64,000 bases of DNA, taken from the NCBI RefSeq assembly GCF_001426225.1, contig NZ_LMRT01000013.1, positions 503,004 through 567,003 on the forward strand, in the 5' to 3' direction. The position numbers and the translations under genes are program-made. Below the pieces are notes generated by a model, which had not been told where the DNA came from, did not search any database, and worked only from the letters and a program-made list of their open reading frames with translations. The stretch's first letter is position 1. The number at the start of each line of letters is the position of its first letter. Shown piece after piece: positions 42,242-52,269 of this stretch. The DNA comes from Allobosea sp. Leaf344 (GTDB lineage Bacteria; Pseudomonadota; Alphaproteobacteria; Rhizobiales; Beijerinckiaceae).

Positions 42242-42737
42242 CGCTGTTTGCGCTCTGGTCTGGGGCAGGGTGGCCGGTCATCCGGCACGGGAACCCGCTT
42301 CTAGTCAGGCCGCGCGCGGCTGTCCAGAAATGGCGCGCTGCCGTGCATTTTTCACGATCGGCGCATCTTTCGCGATGGGGACATTTTCTACGGTGGGCGC
42401 ATGAGGTCGGCCGGTCTGAGCCGCTGGCTATGCAAGCCCACCGAAGCGTCTCGCGCAGTAGTCGCCGGTTTAGCGCCGCCCTCACGCGCGGACGGTCTGT
42501 AGGCAGACCGCCCCTGCCTTGGTCCGCTGAAGCGCCGACCATCATGGGCGGAGCATCGCTTCATCGCGCGAGCCCCGAAAGCCGGGTCGTGGGCGCGGCG
42601 GGCCTGGCCGGATCGAAAGCCAGGCGCGCCGCCCGGCTCGGGGCAGCGCCCGATGGATCCCGTCAGGCGGCAGCGCCGACCCGGCGCCGCCCTGTGGTAT
42701 CGGCAGCAGCGGTCACGCCCGCGCCACCCGGCCCGGC
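42242..42737. other. Intergenic stretch between recA and alaS
   Basis: This 496-bp region holds no supported gene. It contains three tandem 18-bp repeats (42345-42398), a perfect 7-bp hairpin CGGTCTG-TAGG-CAGACCG (42493-42510), and a long GC-rich imperfect inverted repeat (42573-42653, core GCCTGGC/GCCAGGC) 85 bp beyond the recA stop, which could be the recA transcript end. Short open frames exist on both strands but have no ribosome binding sites or recognisable content. Confidence 0.6.
42345..42398. repeat. Three tandem 18-bp repeats upstream of alaS
   Basis: The units are GCATTTTTCACGATCGGC, GCATCTTTCGCGATGGGG and ACATTTTCTACGGTGGGC, with exact 18-bp spacing and about two thirds of positions shared. 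A partial fourth unit (GCAT) follows. They lie 104-157 bp upstream of the alaS start. Confidence 0.65.
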
Positions 42738-43823
42738 TCAGGCCTGGCCTTCGTCCAGATCATCCTCGGTCGGCGTGGCCTCGTCCAGGATGCGCTCGGC
42801 GACCAGGCCGGAATTCTGCCGGATCGTCGCCTCGATGCGGGCGGCCATGTCGGGATTGGCCTTGAGGAAGGCCTTGGCGTTCTCGCGACCCTGGCCGAGA
42901 CGCTGGCTGTCGAAGGAGAACCAGGCGCCGGATTTCTCGACCATGCCGGCCTTGACCCCGAGATCGATGAGCTCGCCCACTTTCGAAATGCCCTCGCCGA
43001 ACATGATGTCGAACTCGACCTGCTTGAAGGGCGGTGCGACCTTGTTCTTGACGACCTTGACGCGGACCTGGTTGCCGGTCGCTTCCTCGCGATCCTTCAG
43101 GGTCGAGATGCGGCGGATGTCGAGGCGCACGGAGGCGTAGAACTTCAGCGCGTTGCCGCCCGTGGTGGTCTCGGGCGAGCCATACATCACGCCGATCTTC
43201 ATGCGGATCTGGTTGATGAAGATGACCATGCAGTTGGAGCGCGAGATCGAGGCCGTCAGCTTGCGCAGGGCCTGGCTCATCAGCCTGGCCTGGAGGCCGG
43301 GCTGGACATCGCCCATCTCGCCCTCGATCTCGGCGCGCGGCGTCAGCGCGGCGACGGAATCGACGACCAGCACGTCGATGGCGCCGGAGCGGACGAGGGT
43401 GTCGGTGATCTCGAGCGCCTGCTCGCCGGTATCCGGCTGCGAGATCAGCAGATCGTCGAGATTGACGCCGAGCTTGCGGGCATAGACGGGGTCGAGCGCA
43501 TGCTCGGCATCGACGAAGGCGCAGACGCCGCCCTTGCGCTGGGCTTCAGCGATGGTGTGCAGCGCCAGCGTCGTTTTGCCGGAGGATTCCGGCCCGTAGA
43601 TCTCGATGACGCGGCCGCGGGGCAGGCCGCCCACGCCGAGCGCGATATCGAGGCCGAGCGAGCCGGTCGATACCGTCTCGATCTCGATCGCCTGCTGGTT
43701 CTTGCCCAGGCGCATGATCGAGCCCTTGCCGAAGGCGCGCTCGATCTGCGAGAGCGCCGCGTCCAGCGCCTTGGCCTTGTCCATCGAAGAGCCTTCCACG
43801 AGCTTGAGATTCGCCTGATTCAC
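42738..43823 (-). CDS. recA: RecA recombinase
   Basis: The 361-residue protein contains the whole RecA core: Walker [14 protein letters not shown], the MAW-like region [14 protein letters not shown], loop L1 and L2 segments including [20 protein letters not shown] and [18 protein letters not shown]. It carries out strand exchange and triggers LexA self-cleavage. It has a single-gene layout with an alphaproteobacterial LexA box 88 bp upstream. The acidic C-terminus (EDDLDEGQA) is typical. Confidence 0.98.
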   Translation of the reverse strand: MNQANLKLVEGSSMDKAKALDAALSQIERAFGKGSIMRLGKNQQAIEIETVSTGSLGLDIALGVGGLPRGRVIEIYGPESSGKTTLALHTIAEAQRKGGVCAFVDAEHALDPVYARKLGVNLDDLLISQPDTGEQALEITDTLVRSGAIDVLVVDSVAALTPRAEIEGEMGDVQPGLQARLMSQALRKLTASISRSNCMVIFINQIRMKIGVMYGSPETTTGGNALKFYASVRLDIRRISTLKDREEATGNQVRVKVVKNKVAPPFKQVEFDIMFGEGISKVGELIDLGVKAGMVEKSGAWFSFDSQRLGQGRENAKAFLKANPDMAARIEATIRQNSGLVAERILDEATPTEDDLDEGQA

Positions 43824-43910
43824 GATTGCCGCTCCTTATGGCAGGGGCGCAGGGACATCTCAATCCACGCGCCGATGCGGGACATGATCATGTTTTGTTC
43901 TCAGCGGCAA

Positions 43911-43925
43911 GTTCTTTTTTTGTTC
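43911..43925. promoter_or_regulatory. LexA (SOS) box of recA
   Basis: GTTC-TTTTTTT-GTTC is an exact match to the alphaproteobacterial LexA consensus GTTC-N7-GTTC. It lies 88 bp upstream of the recA start. Confidence 0.85.
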
Positions 43926-44084
43926 TTGTCATCCCTGACCACGTCCAGTGGGCGCGGGAGGCGAGGGTCGCCAAAAGCCTCGGCCTCGCGGCGCTGCTCC
44001 GACGGTAGTACACTCCGCGCAATCATCCGCGGCCGGAACAAGATCTCGCCGGACCAGGTTGATCCGCTGGCGCAGGGACAGGGC

Positions 44085-44453
44085 ATGGACGGGTTTTTCT
44101 TCAAACGATCCGGCTTTGCGCTTTCCCGGTCCCGCGGCGTCGGAGCGGCCCTCGCATTCGCCGGCCTGCTCATGGTGGATAGCGCCCAGGCGCAGATCGG
44201 CACGCCGGGCAATGCGCCGCTGACGCCCGGTGGCCCCAGGCAGGGCCTCGGTCCTCCCTCGATCACCGATCACGTGCCGGATATGCGGCTGCGGGCCCCC
44301 GGCAACGGCATTCCGGGCGCCGGCCCGCCGATCGGCGGCGGCGTGACGGGGCAGGCGGTGCCGTCCTCGCGCGCACTCACCGTCCCCATCTATCGCAATG
44401 ACGGCCAAACTCTCGGCCGCCGGCAGGGTGTGCGCCGCAAGAGGCCGCGCTAG
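44085..44453 (+). CDS. Small secreted Gly/Pro-rich protein, unknown
   Basis: The 122-residue protein has a plausible signal peptide (basic start, hydrophobic stretch [19 protein letters not shown], cleavage AQA-Q) and then a glycine- and proline-rich, probably disordered body, ending in a basic tail ([12 protein letters not shown]). I do not recognise a family. There is only a weak ribosome binding site (CAGGG). It is divergent from recA and upstream of the chemoreceptor gene. Codon usage is like its neighbours, which is the main support for a real gene. Confidence 0.5.
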   Translation: MDGFFFKRSGFALSRSRGVGAALAFAGLLMVDSAQAQIGTPGNAPLTPGGPRQGLGPPSITDHVPDMRLRAPGNGIPGAGPPIGGGVTGQAVPSSRALTVPIYRNDGQTLGRRQGVRRKRPR

Positions 44454-44682
44454 CTCGCCCTGGCCGCATCGTGCGCGGCGCGCCGGCGGGGCTCCCTCAG
44501 CAGCGACATGGTTCGCCGACCGCTCTCGCGGCACGAGACCAGCACTGCGGCATGCCGGCCGGATGCCATCTCACGACCTGCCCCAAGGGATACGCCGACA
44601 GATATGGCGGATAATCAGTGAAATATTTACGACCTTACGTAAAGATGGGCGGTATTACCTAAAACGGGTGAGGTCAAGGGTC

Positions 44683-46209
44683 GTGCTCGTTCAAGATGTA
44701 CCGCGCAAATTCGAGTTCCTGGACCCTTCCCATGAAGAGGTCGCGGGGCGCTTGCGCGCACGTCAGATGGAGGCGGTGACGCGGCTCTCGCCGATCCTGA
44801 TGTTCTGCAACATCGTCAACGCCATGGCCCTGGCGGCGATTTTCGCGCCGACGCCGGGCTCGCTTCCGCTGCTGGTGTGGAGCCTGCTCGCTGTGACGCT
44901 CGCCGCGCTGGGCCTGCTGGACTGGATGCGCAATCGCTCCGTCACCCCGAGGCTCAGGGCCTCGCGTCGCGGCTGCCGAAAGGTCACCATCGTGGCGGGA
45001 ATGCATGGCTGCCTATGGGCGGTGCCGGGGCTCCTGGTGGTGCCGCCGACGGACGATCACCGGGTCATCCTGGCGATGATGATCACCGCTCTGATGGGCA
45101 ACGGCTTCCTGTCGATGATCAGCCTGCCTTCGGCCTCGATCGCCTATGCGGCGCCGATCGCGTTCAGCGGCTTCGTCTTCGTCACGATGAATGCCGGCGA
45201 CCAGCTGCCTGTGATGATCGTGATCTATCTCAACTACTTCTTCATCGTCGGCGTCATCGCCAGGATCACCTATCGCTCCTTCATCGACCGCTTCGTCGCG
45301 GAGATGCGCAACGAGCAGATGCAGGCGGCCGATGCCGAGGCGGCGCAGCTGCAGCAGGGCCGGACGAAGCGCATCGAATCCCATACCGAAGTCTTCGCCC
45401 AGGCGATCGCGCTCGTCCTGCAGCGCATGGCCAATGTCTCGTCCCAGCTGCGGGTCTCGTCGCAATCGCTGGTCGCCACGGCCGACAGGGTCGAGGCCTC
45501 GGGGCGCTCCGCCACGCATGGCGCCTCGGTCTCGGAAGCGGCGGTGGGCCAGTCGGTCGATGCGCTGGAATCGATGCGCCATACGATCGGGGGCATCGCG
45601 GAGAAGACCGCGCAGTCGGTGACGGTGGGGCGCGCGGCGCTCGATCGCACCCGCGACACCGTCAACGCCGTCTCGGCCGTGAGCGATGCGGCGATGAAGA
45701 TCGAGGGTGTCGTCTCGGTCATCCAGGGCATCGCCAAGCAGACCAATCTGCTCGCGCTGAACGCGACGATCGAGGCCGCGCGGGCGGGCTCGGCCGGAAG
45801 GGGATTTGCGGTGGTGGCGGCGGAGGTGAAGGAGCTCGCCCAGGAGACGGCGCGCGCGACCGAGGACATCGTGGCGCAGATCGGGCTGATCGAGGAGAAG
45901 GCGGCGGGCGCTTCGCAGGCGGTCGGGCAGGTCATCGGCATCGTCGAGGCGATGTCGGAAGCGGCGCTGGAGATCGCCGCGGCGGTGACGGCGCAGACGG
46001 GCATGGTCGCCGATATCGCCGATGGCGCCGGCCAGGCCGCGGCTCGCGCGCGGGCGACCGCGGAGGATATCCTGGCCGCGACGGAAGCCGCGAGCGGGGC
46101 GGGCGCGCTGGGCGGGCAGGCGCTGGAGCTGGCGACGGCGCTGAGCAGCGAGGCCGACCAGCTGGACAAGGCGGTGACGCGGTTCCTGCGCGATATCCGC
46201 GCCGCCTGA
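44683..46209 (+). CDS. Methyl-accepting chemotaxis-type protein with membrane-embedded N-terminus
   Basis: The protein of about 508 residues has roughly six predicted transmembrane helices in its first 200 residues, no sizeable periplasmic domain, and a cytoplasmic MCP signalling domain with the highly conserved hairpin tip [18 protein letters not shown], flanked by long heptad helices. The sensor part therefore probably lies in the membrane. The GTG at 44683 is my start choice: an earlier ATG at 44563 is in frame, but the stretch between is A+T-rich and looks like a promoter region. It is convergent with cckA, 14 bp apart. Confidence 0.85.
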   Translation: MLVQDVPRKFEFLDPSHEEVAGRLRARQMEAVTRLSPILMFCNIVNAMALAAIFAPTPGSLPLLVWSLLAVTLAALGLLDWMRNRSVTPRLRASRRGCRKVTIVAGMHGCLWAVPGLLVVPPTDDHRVILAMMITALMGNGFLSMISLPSASIAYAAPIAFSGFVFVTMNAGDQLPVMIVIYLNYFFIVGVIARITYRSFIDRFVAEMRNEQMQAADAEAAQLQQGRTKRIESHTEVFAQAIALVLQRMANVSSQLRVSSQSLVATADRVEASGRSATHGASVSEAAVGQSVDALESMRHTIGGIAEKTAQSVTVGRAALDRTRDTVNAVSAVSDAAMKIEGVVSVIQGIAKQTNLLALNATIEAARAGSAGRGFAVVAAEVKELAQETARATEDIVAQIGLIEEKAAGASQAVGQVIGIVEAMSEAALEIAAAVTAQTGMVADIADGAGQAAARARATAEDILAATEAASGAGALGGQALELATALSSEADQLDKAVTRFLRDIRAA

Positions 46210-46223
46210 GCCGGTGCGCGGGC

Positions 46224-48725
46224 TCAGCCCATCGCCGCCTTCACCGTCTCCATCAGCTGCTTCATCGTGAAGGGCTTGGGCAGGAACTGGAAATCCTCGC
46301 CCTCGGGAAGATTCTTGCGGAAGGCCTCCTCGGCATAGCCGGAGACGAAGACGACCTTGGTGCGCGGGTTGCGCTGGCGCAGCTCGCCGAGCAGCGTCGG
46401 CCCGTCCATTTCCGGCATCACCACGTCGGAGACGACGAGGTCGATCTGCCCGTCATGCTGCAGGAAGATGTCGAGCGCCTCCACGCCGGAGGCCGCCTCG
46501 TGAACCGTATAGCCGCGGGAGACCAGCATGCGCGCATTCAGCGCGCGCACCGCGTCCTCGTCCTCGACCAGCAGGATGACGCCCGCCCCGGTATGGTCCG
46601 CCGCGAGGCGCTTGGGCGGCTCCTTCGCCGCCGCCTCGACCGCGATGTCCTCCTCGGTCGGGACATGGCGCGGCAGGAAGATGCGGAAGGTCGTGCCCTG
46701 GCCGATCACCGAATCGCAGAAGACGAAGCCGCCGGTCTGCTTGACGATGCCATAGACCATGGAGAGCCCGAGCCCGGTGCCCTTGCCGACCTCCTTGGTG
46801 GTGAAGAAGGGCTCGAAGATCTTGTCGAGATGCTCGGGCGAAATGCCGGTGCCGGTATCCTCGACATCCAGCAGCACATAATCCTCGGCCGGGAGCGCGG
46901 CATAGCCGAGCCCGGCGCATTCGGCGGCGGCGACGTTGCGGGTGCGGACGGTGAGCTTGCCGCCATCGGGCATGGCGTCGCGGGCATTCACCGCGAGATT
47001 GACGATCACCTGCTCGAGCTGGCCGAGATCGGCCTTGACCGGCCAGAGGTCGCGACCCTGGCGGACGTCGAGCGCGACCTTGTCGGCGACCACGCGCTTC
47101 AGCATCAGCGACAGGTCGGAGAGCACGTCGCCGAGTTCAAGCACCTGCGGCCGCAGCGTCTGGCGGCGCGAGAAGGCGAGCAGCTGGCGCACCAGCGCGG
47201 CGGCGCGGTAGGCGTTCTGCTTGATCTGCATGATGTCGGGGAAGGAGGGATCCGTCGGCCGATGGCTGGCCAGCAGGAACTCCGAGGCGTTGATGATGAC
47301 CTGCAGCACGTTGTTGAAGTCGTGAGCGATGCCGCCGGCGAGCTGGCCGACCGCCTGCATCTTCTGGGCCTGGTCGATATTGTCCTTCAGCTTGCGCTCG
47401 GCGGTGGTCTCCAGCGCGTAGATGATGGCGCGTTCGCCATCGGCATCCTCATTGGCGACCGGCGTCAGATACAGCCGCGCGGAGCGGCCGTCCTCGCCGA
47501 CCAGCGTGACGTCGAGCGGGGTGATGTCGGCGCGGCCGGCCATGGCTTCCGAGAGGGCGCGCTCCAAAGGGGCGCCGCTGGTGAGCAGCTGCTGGATGGT
47601 CGCGGGCTGCGGGCCGTTCTGGGTCAGGCGGGTGAAGGCGGCGTTCGAGCGCAGGATCGCGCCGCTCTTGTCGACGGTGGCGATGGCCATCGGCGTGGAG
47701 TGGAAGAAGCGGGAGAAGCGGACCTCGGCGTCGCTGCGTCCATCCGCGCCCGCCTCGCCGGAGGTGCGGTTGAGGACCAGCGTGCGGGACAGGCCGGCGC
47801 GGCCGTCGCTGCCGAAGGCGACCTGGTGGTGCAGGCGCACCGGCAAAGTGGCGCCGTTGCGGCGCTTCAGGTCGACATCCAGCACCTCGATCCGCACATC
47901 GCCGGGCTGGCCGCGGATCGCCCGGATCAGGGCCGCGGCGTTGGGCGTCGCGATATCCTCGAGATGCAGCCCGCCGGAGCCGAAGCGGGCGAGATCGAAA
48001 TCGAGCCAGCCGGAGAGGGTGGCGTTGAGATAGGAGACCTCGCCATCGGCATCGATGGAGACGAAGCCGGCCGGGGCGTGATCGAGATAGTCGATCGCGT
48101 GCTGCAGCTCCTGGAAGGCGTTCTCCTGGCGCTCGCGCTCGGGGGTGATGTCGGAGACGCTCCACAGCGTGCCCGGCCGCCCCTCCCGGCGCACCGGCGC
48201 GACGCGGATGCGGTACCAGCCGACGCCGCTGCGTCCGCCGAGACCGGGCTCGATGCGGATCTCCTCGGCGAGCTGTCGGCTTTCCCGCGCCGCGGTGGCG
48301 AGGCGGTAGATCGCCTCCGAGACTTCCGGGCTGCCGGTGAAGAGCCGCTCCACGGGGCGGATATCGCTGGCGCCGCGGGCGCTGGCCAGAGCGAGATAGG
48401 TCTCGTTGGCATAGACGATGCGGTTCTCGCCCTCGGTCACCACCATGCCGGTCTCGGAACCGTCCACGATCGCCTTGGTGAGATCGTTGCGGGCGGCGCG
48501 GCCGGCGAATTGCACCAGCCCGATGGCGAAGGCGAAGAGGCCGAAGACGCCGATGACGGAGAGCAGGGCGAGCAGCCCCAGGATCAGCGGTTGCGCCCAG
48601 TGATTGGCGATGAAACCGAGCGCGATCGCGGCGCCGACCAGCAGCCCCGCCACTAGCAGGATGATGCCGACATGGCCCGGCTTGTCCGAGCGATCGATGG
48701 CGGTGGTCGCCGTGCTTCCGCTCAT
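46224..48725 (-). CDS. cckA: Hybrid histidine kinase CckA
   Basis: The 833-residue protein has two N-terminal transmembrane helices (about residues 18-38 and 45-66), PAS-type sensor segments, a HisKA dimerisation domain with phosphorylated histidine in [14 protein letters not shown] (about 465), an ATPase domain ([20 protein letters not shown]) and a C-terminal receiver with phospho-acceptor Asp in [12 protein letters not shown] (about 766). This order is that of CckA, which phosphorylates CtrA through ChpT. Two CtrA-type boxes lie in flagellar promoters of this window. It lies 101 bp downstream of flhB. Confidence 0.93.
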   Translation of the reverse strand: MSGSTATTAIDRSDKPGHVGIILLVAGLLVGAAIALGFIANHWAQPLILGLLALLSVIGVFGLFAFAIGLVQFAGRAARNDLTKAIVDGSETGMVVTEGENRIVYANETYLALASARGASDIRPVERLFTGSPEVSEAIYRLATAARESRQLAEEIRIEPGLGGRSGVGWYRIRVAPVRREGRPGTLWSVSDITPERERQENAFQELQHAIDYLDHAPAGFVSIDADGEVSYLNATLSGWLDFDLARFGSGGLHLEDIATPNAAALIRAIRGQPGDVRIEVLDVDLKRRNGATLPVRLHHQVAFGSDGRAGLSRTLVLNRTSGEAGADGRSDAEVRFSRFFHSTPMAIATVDKSGAILRSNAAFTRLTQNGPQPATIQQLLTSGAPLERALSEAMAGRADITPLDVTLVGEDGRSARLYLTPVANEDADGERAIIYALETTAERKLKDNIDQAQKMQAVGQLAGGIAHDFNNVLQVIINASEFLLASHRPTDPSFPDIMQIKQNAYRAAALVRQLLAFSRRQTLRPQVLELGDVLSDLSLMLKRVVADKVALDVRQGRDLWPVKADLGQLEQVIVNLAVNARDAMPDGGKLTVRTRNVAAAECAGLGYAALPAEDYVLLDVEDTGTGISPEHLDKIFEPFFTTKEVGKGTGLGLSMVYGIVKQTGGFVFCDSVIGQGTTFRIFLPRHVPTEEDIAVEAAAKEPPKRLAADHTGAGVILLVEDEDAVRALNARMLVSRGYTVHEAASGVEALDIFLQHDGQIDLVVSDVVMPEMDGPTLLGELRQRNPRTKVVFVSGYAEEAFRKNLPEGEDFQFLPKPFTMKQLMETVKAAMG

Positions 48726-48826
48726 TGCGGCCGTTCCGTCCGTTGTTCTGGGAGCCATGCGGCCGGGCCGGGCGGCGGGCCGCATCTGCGCTCCTGGGAT
48801 TCCTGGGCGTCGAGCATATCTGGGAG

Positions 48827-49894
48827 TTAGGCGCGGCGGCCCTTCAGGCGCAAGACGTATCCGATCACTTCGGCCACGGCCTTGTAGTGTTCGACAGGAA
48901 TTTCGTCATCGATCTCGACCGTTGCATAAAGCGCACGCGCGAGCGGCGGGTTTTCGACGATCGGCACGCGGTGCTCGCCGGCGACCTCGCGGATCTTCAG
49001 CGCCACCGCGTCGACGCCCTTGGCGAGACAGAGCGGGGCGGCCATGCCGGGTTCATATTGCAGCGCCACCGCGAAGTGGGTCGGGTTGGTGATGATCACG
49101 GTCGCCTTGGGGACGGCGGCCATCATGCGCTTGCGGACGCGCTGCGCCCGGATCTGGCGCAGCTTCGCCTTGACCTCGGGATTGCCTTCGGAATTCTTGT
49201 ACTCGTCCTTCAGTTCCTGCTTCGTCATGCGCTGGCGCTGGTGCCAGGAAAAGCGCTGCCAGACGAAGTCGCCGAGGGCGATGACCGCGAACAGGGCGAG
49301 CGCGCTGCCGAGCAGCTTGATCGTCAAGGTCAGCGTCGTCGGCAGCATCGCCTGGACGTCCATCTGGACGAAGCTCTCGAGCCGGTCGTGCTCGCCCCAG
49401 AAGGTGATCCAGAGGACGACGCCGACCAGGCCGGTCTTGGCGAGGCCCTTGGCGAAGTTGATCCAGGCCTCCTTGCCGAAGACCCGCTTGAACCCCGCCA
49501 TCGGCGAAATCCGGTCGAGCTTCGGCGTCATCGGCTCGAAGGTCCAGAGCGGCCTGTGCTGGATCAGCGCCCCGGCCAGGGCGGCGCAGAGAATGAAGGC
49601 GAAGGGCAGTCCCAGCGCCATGAAGCCGGTCATCACGCCCTTGCTGGTCACGGCGTAGAAGCCGGCCGCGTCGCTCGGCACCTGATGCGCGTTCATCAGG
49701 AAGCCGCGCAGCGAGAGCGCCGCATCGCGGGCCGACCATCCGGCCGAGACGAGCAAAGCGAGCGTCAGCCCCGACAGGACGAAGAAGGTCCCGATCTCGG
49801 TCGATTTGGGGACGTCGCCCTTCTCGGTCGCCTCGTCCAGCTTTCGCTGTGTCGGCTCCTCTGTCCTGTCGTCCTGTTCGGCATCCTCGGACAT
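48827..49894 (-). CDS. flhB: Flagellar export switch protein FlhB
   Basis: The 355-residue protein has an N-terminal cytoplasmic stretch (DRTEEPTQRKLDEATEKGDV), four transmembrane helices and the C-terminal autocleavage motif NPTH in ITNPTHFAVALQYE (about residues 266-272). Cleavage between N and P changes export specificity from hook to filament proteins. It is the last flagellar gene of flgB-flgC-fliE-fliQ-fliR-flhB, 6 bp after fliR. Confidence 0.96.
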   Translation of the reverse strand: MSEDAEQDDRTEEPTQRKLDEATEKGDVPKSTEIGTFFVLSGLTLALLVSAGWSARDAALSLRGFLMNAHQVPSDAAGFYAVTSKGVMTGFMALGLPFAFILCAALAGALIQHRPLWTFEPMTPKLDRISPMAGFKRVFGKEAWINFAKGLAKTGLVGVVLWITFWGEHDRLESFVQMDVQAMLPTTLTLTIKLLGSALALFAVIALGDFVWQRFSWHQRQRMTKQELKDEYKNSEGNPEVKAKLRQIRAQRVRKRMMAAVPKATVIITNPTHFAVALQYEPGMAAPLCLAKGVDAVALKIREVAGEHRVPIVENPPLARALYATVEIDDEIPVEHYKAVAEVIGYVLRLKGRRA

Positions 49895-49900
49895 CGCCGG

Positions 49901-50659
49901 TCAGCCTACCGTCAGCTGGCGCAGGAAGGCGCCGAGCGATTCGAGAAAGACGCTCATCATCACGCCCATCACGACCATCAGCACGAGCATTCCGCCGAGG
50001 ATCGAGGCCGGGACGGCGAGGAAGAACACCTGCAGCTGCGGCATCATCCGGGCGAGCACGCCGAGCCCGACATTGAACAACAGGCCGAAGATGATGAAAG
50101 GCGAGGCGATCTGCACCGCCAGCGAGAAGCCCTGCGAGGCCGTGCGGATGGCGAGGCCGAGCGCGTCGCCCATGCCCGGCAGCCCGCCCGGCGGCAGCAG
50201 GCGGTAGCTTTCATGGATGGCGACGATCGCCACGTGATGCAGGTCCGTCACCAGGATCAGCGTGATCCCGAGCATGGTCAGGAGATTGCCGATCGAGGGG
50301 TTCTGCAGCCCGCCCGAGGGATCGACCGTCATCGCGAAACCGAGCCCCATGCTCTGCGCGACCAGCGTCCCCGCCGTCTGCAGCGCGGCCATGACGAAAC
50401 GGGCGCAGAGGCCGATGACCAGGCCGGTGAGGATCTCGCCGAGCAGCAGCCCGACGATGCCGGGGACGCTCGCCGGGATGGGCAGCAGCGGGCGCGCCAT
50501 CGGCACCAGCATCAGCGCGACGAAGAAGGCGAGCGACAGCCGCGCGCGCGAGAACACGAAGCGCTCGCCGATGCCGGGCATCAGCATGACCAGGGTGCCG
50601 ACGCGCGCGAAGACGAGCGCGAAGACGGCGCTGATCTCGGGCAGGATGGCGATCTGCAT
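49901..50659 (-). CDS. fliR: Flagellar export membrane protein FliR
   Basis: The 252-residue protein has about six membrane helices and FliR signatures (ALVFARVGTLVMLMPGIGER, VAQSMGLGFAMTVDP). It is part of the FliPQR export gate. I start at the ATG at 50659, which gives MQIAILPE; a 25-residue longer reading has an arginine- and proline-rich head not seen in the family. The 71-bp gap to fliQ contains that head. Confidence 0.93.
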   Translation of the reverse strand: MQIAILPEISAVFALVFARVGTLVMLMPGIGERFVFSRARLSLAFFVALMLVPMARPLLPIPASVPGIVGLLLGEILTGLVIGLCARFVMAALQTAGTLVAQSMGLGFAMTVDPSGGLQNPSIGNLLTMLGITLILVTDLHHVAIVAIHESYRLLPPGGLPGMGDALGLAIRTASQGFSLAVQIASPFIIFGLLFNVGLGVLARMMPQLQVFFLAVPASILGGMLVLMVVMGVMMSVFLESLGAFLRQLTVG

Positions 50660-50730
50660 CGGCCGGTTCCAGGCTCCGCGCCAGTGACACGCCCGCGCGT
50701 CGGGCCGGGCCGGCGGCCGATGCGGCAGGG

Positions 50731-50997
50731 TCATTCGCCCGTGGCGATTCGGACGGCGATCCGTCCCATATAACCCGCAAGCGCGTCGCCCATGAATGGG
50801 AGAAACAGCATCAGCGCGCCGAAGGTGGCGAGGATCTTCGGCACGTAGATCAGGGTCTGCTCCTGGATCTGGGTCAGCGCCTGGAACAGCGAGACCACGA
50901 GGCCGACGGCGAGGGCCACCAGCATCAGGGGGCCGCCGGCCTTGAGGAAGACGATCATGCCGTCGCGGGCGACGTCGAGAATGGCGCCGGAGGTCAT
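50731..50997 (-). CDS. fliQ: Flagellar export membrane protein FliQ
   Basis: The 88-residue protein is exactly of FliQ length, with two membrane helices and the motif VVSLFQALTQIQEQTLIYVP. It belongs to the export gate with FliP and FliR. I use the ATG at 50997; longer readings run into the fliE-fliQ gap. Confidence 0.95.
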   Translation of the reverse strand: MTSGAILDVARDGMIVFLKAGGPLMLVALAVGLVVSLFQALTQIQEQTLIYVPKILATFGALMLFLPFMGDALAGYMGRIAVRIATGE

Positions 50998-51031
50998 CAG
51001 CGTGATCCTGTGCTGGTGGGGACGACGGTCA

Positions 51032-51352
51032 TCAGACCGGCATCCGCATGATTTCTTCATAGGCTGCGATGACCCGGTCCCGGACCGCGACCAGCGTCTC
51101 GATCGCAGCCTCGCTCTCGGCGACCGCGGTGACGACGTCGACGACATCGGCGCGGCCGGCCGCGACGCTGGCCATCTGGGTGTCGGCCTTGCGGCCGGAA
51201 TCGGCGGTCGTCTCCAGCGCCTGGCCGATCATCGCCGCGAAATCGGGCCCGCCGGCGCCGGTGGCGGCACCCTGCGGCTTGCGCATCAGATTGCCGGCGC
51301 CGAGGCCCTGCATCGATGCGTAGGCGCCGGCAGCGAAATTCGGTGTGGCCAT
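51032..51352 (-). CDS. fliE: Hook-basal body adaptor FliE
   Basis: The 106-residue protein has a low-complexity N-terminus and the FliE C-terminal helices (DVVDVVTAVAESEAAIETLV, VRDRVIAAYEEIMRMPV). It joins the MS ring to the rod. It lies 34 bp before fliQ and 29 bp after flgC, in the usual alphaproteobacterial order. Confidence 0.94.
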   Translation of the reverse strand: MATPNFAAGAYASMQGLGAGNLMRKPQGAATGAGGPDFAAMIGQALETTADSGRKADTQMASVAAGRADVVDVVTAVAESEAAIETLVAVRDRVIAAYEEIMRMPV

Positions 51353-51381
51353 GGCGTCGGCTCCAGCCGGTTGCGGCGCGC

Positions 51382-51792
51382 TCAGGCGCGCAGGATGTCG
51401 ATGGTGCGCTGGATCATCCGGCGCGTGGAGGAGATCAGGTTCAGATTGGCCTCGTAGCTGCGCTGGGCCTCGCGCATGTCCATGCTTTCGACGAGGGCGT
51501 TGACATTGGGCATGCGGACATTGCCCGTCGCGTCGGCGGCGGGGTTGCCGGGATCGAACTTGCTGCGGAACTGGCTCTGGTCGCGCTGGACGCGGCCGAG
51601 ATCGACGAGCTGCGCGTCGAGCTCCCGGTCGAAGCGCTGCTTGAAGGTCGGGATCTTGCGGCGATACGGGTCGCCGCCGGCGCGTTCCGGGCCGGAATCG
51701 GCGTTGGCGATGTTCTCGGCGATGACGCGCATGCGCCCGGACTGGCTGCGCAGTCCGGATGCGGCGACGGCGATGCTCTTGAGCAGGTCCAT
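51382..51792 (-). CDS. flgC: Flagellar proximal rod protein FlgC
   Basis: The 136-residue protein has the axial-protein N-terminus (SIAVAASGLRSQSGRMRVIA, ENIANADSGPE), the FlgC-type middle (GGDPYRRKIPTFKQRFDREL) and the C-terminal NALVESMDMREAQRSYEANL helix. It lies 10 bp after flgB and is part of the rod. Confidence 0.95.
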   Translation of the reverse strand: MDLLKSIAVAASGLRSQSGRMRVIAENIANADSGPERAGGDPYRRKIPTFKQRFDRELDAQLVDLGRVQRDQSQFRSKFDPGNPAADATGNVRMPNVNALVESMDMREAQRSYEANLNLISSTRRMIQRTIDILRA

Positions 51793-51802
51793 GGCGATTA
51801 TC

Positions 51803-52198
51803 CTAGCGGCCCTTGCCGATGGCGATCTTCATCAGGCCGAGGCTCTTGCTGTAGAGCGAAGCGGCGAGCTGGAACTCGCCCTGGTTCTGCGCGACCTTCA
51901 GCATCTCGTCCTCGAGATTGACCGCATTGCCGCGGGGCGTGACCTCGAAACGCCGGGCCGCCGCGCCGTCGAAGCCGTTGCGCTGGCCGGCCGGGCCCAT
52001 ATGCGCCGGGCTGGTCTGCACCAGCGCGACCGAACTCTTCTCCGTGGCGGGCGCGCGCAGATCGCGCGGACGGAAGCCCGGGCTGTCGGCATTGGCGACG
52101 TTCTCGGCCAGGAGCTTCTGGCGGGTCTGGTTCCAATGCATGCGCGTCTTCAGCGCCTGCATCAGGTTGCCACCGGCGCCAAGGGTCGTGTTGGCCAT
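51803..52198 (-). CDS. flgB: Flagellar proximal rod protein FlgB
   Basis: The 131-residue protein contains the FlgB pattern LKTRMHWNQTRQKLLAENVA, NADSPGFRPRDL and a C-terminal axial helix (FQLAASLYSKSLGLMKIAIG). It is the first gene of flgB-flgC-fliE-fliQ-fliR-flhB. A CtrA-type box lies 98-112 bp upstream and an ftr-like palindrome a few bases closer. Confidence 0.95.
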   Translation of the reverse strand: MANTTLGAGGNLMQALKTRMHWNQTRQKLLAENVANADSPGFRPRDLRAPATEKSSVALVQTSPAHMGPAGQRNGFDGAAARRFEVTPRGNAVNLEDEMLKVAQNQGEFQLAASLYSKSLGLMKIAIGKGR

Positions 52199-52269
52199 GC
52201 TGATCTGCCCCGTTTCGCGCGCCGCACCGGGCCTCGCGCCCCGTCGGCACCGCGATCAGGCGGGGCCAA

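Noticed and set aside
39311..42304. A 997-codon open frame on the plus strand across alaS
   Set aside because: It is the antisense shadow of alaS. High GC content removes stop codons; it has no recognisable domain or ribosome binding site.
4682..42398. CRISPR-like arrays (the 18-bp tandem repeats and the repeated flagellin sequence)
   Set aside because: The short repeats have no spacers between them, and the long similarity is between whole flagellin genes. No cas genes are present.
42219..42545. A 108-codon minus-strand gene upstream of alaS
   Set aside because: It overlaps the alaS start, has no ribosome binding site and takes its repetitive composition from the 18-bp repeats.
44877..48656. 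A 1259-codon open frame spanning the chemoreceptor and cckA
   Set aside because: It crosses two well-supported genes in the wrong frame and strand and has no domain.
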